From NCBI RefSeq assembly GCF_003812745.1, contig NZ_CP033831.1:3844001-3908000 (forward strand): a stretch of DNA of 64,000 nucleotides, in the 5' to 3' direction. Positions 62,985 to 64,000 of the stretch are shown here, piece by piece (the first letter of the stretch is position 1; each line of letters begins with the position of its first letter). The DNA is from Serratia sp. FDAARGOS_506. GTDB lineage: Bacteria > Pseudomonadota > Gammaproteobacteria > Enterobacterales > Enterobacteriaceae. The position numbers and the translations under genes were made by a program. Below the pieces are notes generated by a model. The model was not told the origin of the DNA and did not search any database. It saw only the letters and a program-made list of their open reading frames with translations.

Positions 62985-64000
62985 TTAATGGCCGGTCTGA
63001 GTGCGCAGCGCGGCGAGCACCCGCGCCGGCGTGAACGGCACTTCGCGCAGGCGTACGCCGAGCGCGTCAAACAGCGCGTTGCCGATCGCCGCGGCACTCG
63101 GCACCGAGGCGGATTCTCCGGCGCCCATCGGCGCTTCCTCCGGGCGATCGATCAGCTGGATATCGATCTGCGGCAGTTCGTCGAAGCGCAGGATCGGATA
63201 GCCGCCCCAGTCCAATGAGGTCACCCCCGTCTCGTTGAAGGTCACAAACTCTTTCAGCACCCGGCTGGCGGACTGGATAATGTTGCCGTGCACCTGATGG
63301 CGTACCCCGGCCGGGTTGATCATGCGGCCGCAGTCATGCGCCACGAAAATTTTATCGAGCGTGATCTGCCCGGAGCGGCGGTTGACGCTGAGATCGCACA
63401 CCCAGGCCGCCCAGGCGGCACCGAAGCCGGGGAACTTGCTGTGAAAATAGCGCGCATAGGCGAAACCGCGGCCGCTCACCACTTCGGCGCCGGCGGCGCG
63501 TGACCGGTGCGCCGGGCCGTCTTGCCAGTTAGCCTGCCGTTTCAGGGCTTCAATCAGGGCCACCGCACGCGGATCGTTCAGATAGCGCAGGCGAAACGCA
63601 ATCGGGTCCTCGCCGGCGCGCCAGGCCAGCTCATCGATCCAAGACTCATGGGCGAACACGTTGGGCAGAGCCGAAACGCCGCGCATCCACGAAGCCCGCA
63701 CGATCGGCGCGGCGTCCTGGCAGATCACCCGCATGTGCGGATACTCGTATTGCGGAATGGCGGTGCGATCGCCCATCTGCTGCACGTCGGCCCGGTTGGC
63801 CACTTTACCGGCCAACACCAGCGGCAAGGTCACGGCATTGTTGGAGGGATAGCTGGTTTTCAACTCGTAGGCCGCCACCCGGTTTTGCGCGTCGAGGCCG
63901 CCGCGCACCCGAATCAGTTGGCCGGTGCCCTTCGGCTCCCAGCCGGATTCCTGTTCCCGCATCAGCTGCACGCGTACCGGTCGGCCGGTGGCCTGAGCCA
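62985..64000 (-). CDS. Xanthine oxidase-family molybdopterin-binding subunit, partial (runs off right edge)
   Basis: The frame is open from the window end to TGA near 62985 and encodes 338 or so C-terminal residues. FDELPQIDIQLIDRPEEAPMGAGESASVPSAAAIGNALFDALG is cut here only for description; the GAGE glutamate is the catalytic base of xanthine oxidase-family enzymes. HDCGRMINPAGVRHQVHGN is the molybdopterin cytosine-dinucleotide contact. Similar to the IorB subunit of isoquinoline 1-oxidoreductase, an exported three-subunit enzyme with a cytochrome c partner. The N-terminal part and the [2Fe-2S] subunit lie outside. Confidence 0.87.
   Translation of the reverse strand, partial: AQATGRPVRVQLMREQESGWEPKGTGQLIRVRGGLDAQNRVAAYELKTSYPSNNAVTLPLVLAGKVANRADVQQMGDRTAIPQYEYPHMRVICQDAAPIVRASWMRGVSALPNVFAHESWIDELAWRAGEDPIAFRLRYLNDPRAVALIEALKRQANWQDGPAHRSRAAGAEVVSGRGFAYARYFHSKFPGFGAAWAAWVCDLSVNRRSGQITLDKIFVAHDCGRMINPAGVRHQVHGNIIQSASRVLKEFVTFNETGVTSLDWGGYPILRFDELPQIDIQLIDRPEEAPMGAGESASVPSAAAIGNALFDALGVRLREVPFTPARVLAALRTQTGH

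Overview
The window is about 60% GC and reads as chromosome from a Serratia-like enterobacterium. This is an inference from GC content, gene families and gene style; no species marker was tested. It lies in the replication terminus region. Positions 18620-18647 match the 28-bp enterobacterial dif site on the minus strand, and two perfect matches to the MatP-binding matS consensus GTGACRNYGTCAC lie at 8772-8784 and 22212-22224. I saw no tRNA, rRNA, CRISPR array, prophage or intact insertion sequence.

Layout. 1-8.7 kb: end of an AraC regulator, a phospholipase D/cardiolipin synthase-like protein, a divergent NmrA-like/LysR pair, a zinc alcohol dehydrogenase, and a MarR-FUSC-DUF1656-HlyD aromatic-acid-type efflux operon. 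8.8-12.7 kb: two tandem SDR dehydrogenases and a metallo-beta-lactamase-fold enzyme, divergent from a cupin AraC regulator. 12.8-17.2 kb: a small LacI-controlled sugar or polyol cluster (TIM-barrel isomerase, Gfo/Idh/MocA oxidoreductase, periplasmic binding protein) with four near-identical operators but no ABC permease or ATPase. 17.3-19.8 kb: the dif neighbourhood, with an AT-rich membrane protein, a DUF4440 gene, a decayed grpB-like gene and a 28-bp inverted repeat flanking dif.

19.8-31.1 kb: YbaK-like deacylase, DUF2231 plus a sorbosone-dehydrogenase-like lipoprotein, a methyltransferase, a DUF2946/TonB copper receptor pair, a 53-residue ORF, two flavodoxin-fold oxidoreductases each paired with a regulator, and a YheO-type regulator next to a CycA-like permease. 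31.7-35.4 kb: glutamate dehydrogenase, exported ankyrin protein, DJ-1/PfpI protein, DUF1493 protein. 35.5-43.6 kb: a complete RND tripartite pump operon next to a 14-TM MFS exporter with its TetR regulator. 43.6-50.1 kb: agmatine-deiminase-like protein with a twin-arginine signal, LysR, gamma-glutamyltransferase, and a YdeP/FdhF-like molybdo-oxidoreductase.

50.2-57.1 kb holds the most interesting catabolic unit. A DeoR regulator, a class-II-type FAD oxidoreductase and a GlpA-like FAD dehydrogenase with a [2Fe-2S] tail are divergent from an FGGY kinase and an EutH-family permease. A DUF1937 protein follows. The logic looks like uptake, phosphorylation, then flavin oxidation of a small alcohol or amino-alcohol, which I cannot match to a described pathway. 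57.1-64 kb: a transglutaminase/DUF3857 protein under a likely Fur box, an XRE-cupin/EamA divergent pair with a clear operator, a nitroreductase, and the start of a molybdenum hydroxylase/triheme cytochrome c operon that runs off the right edge.
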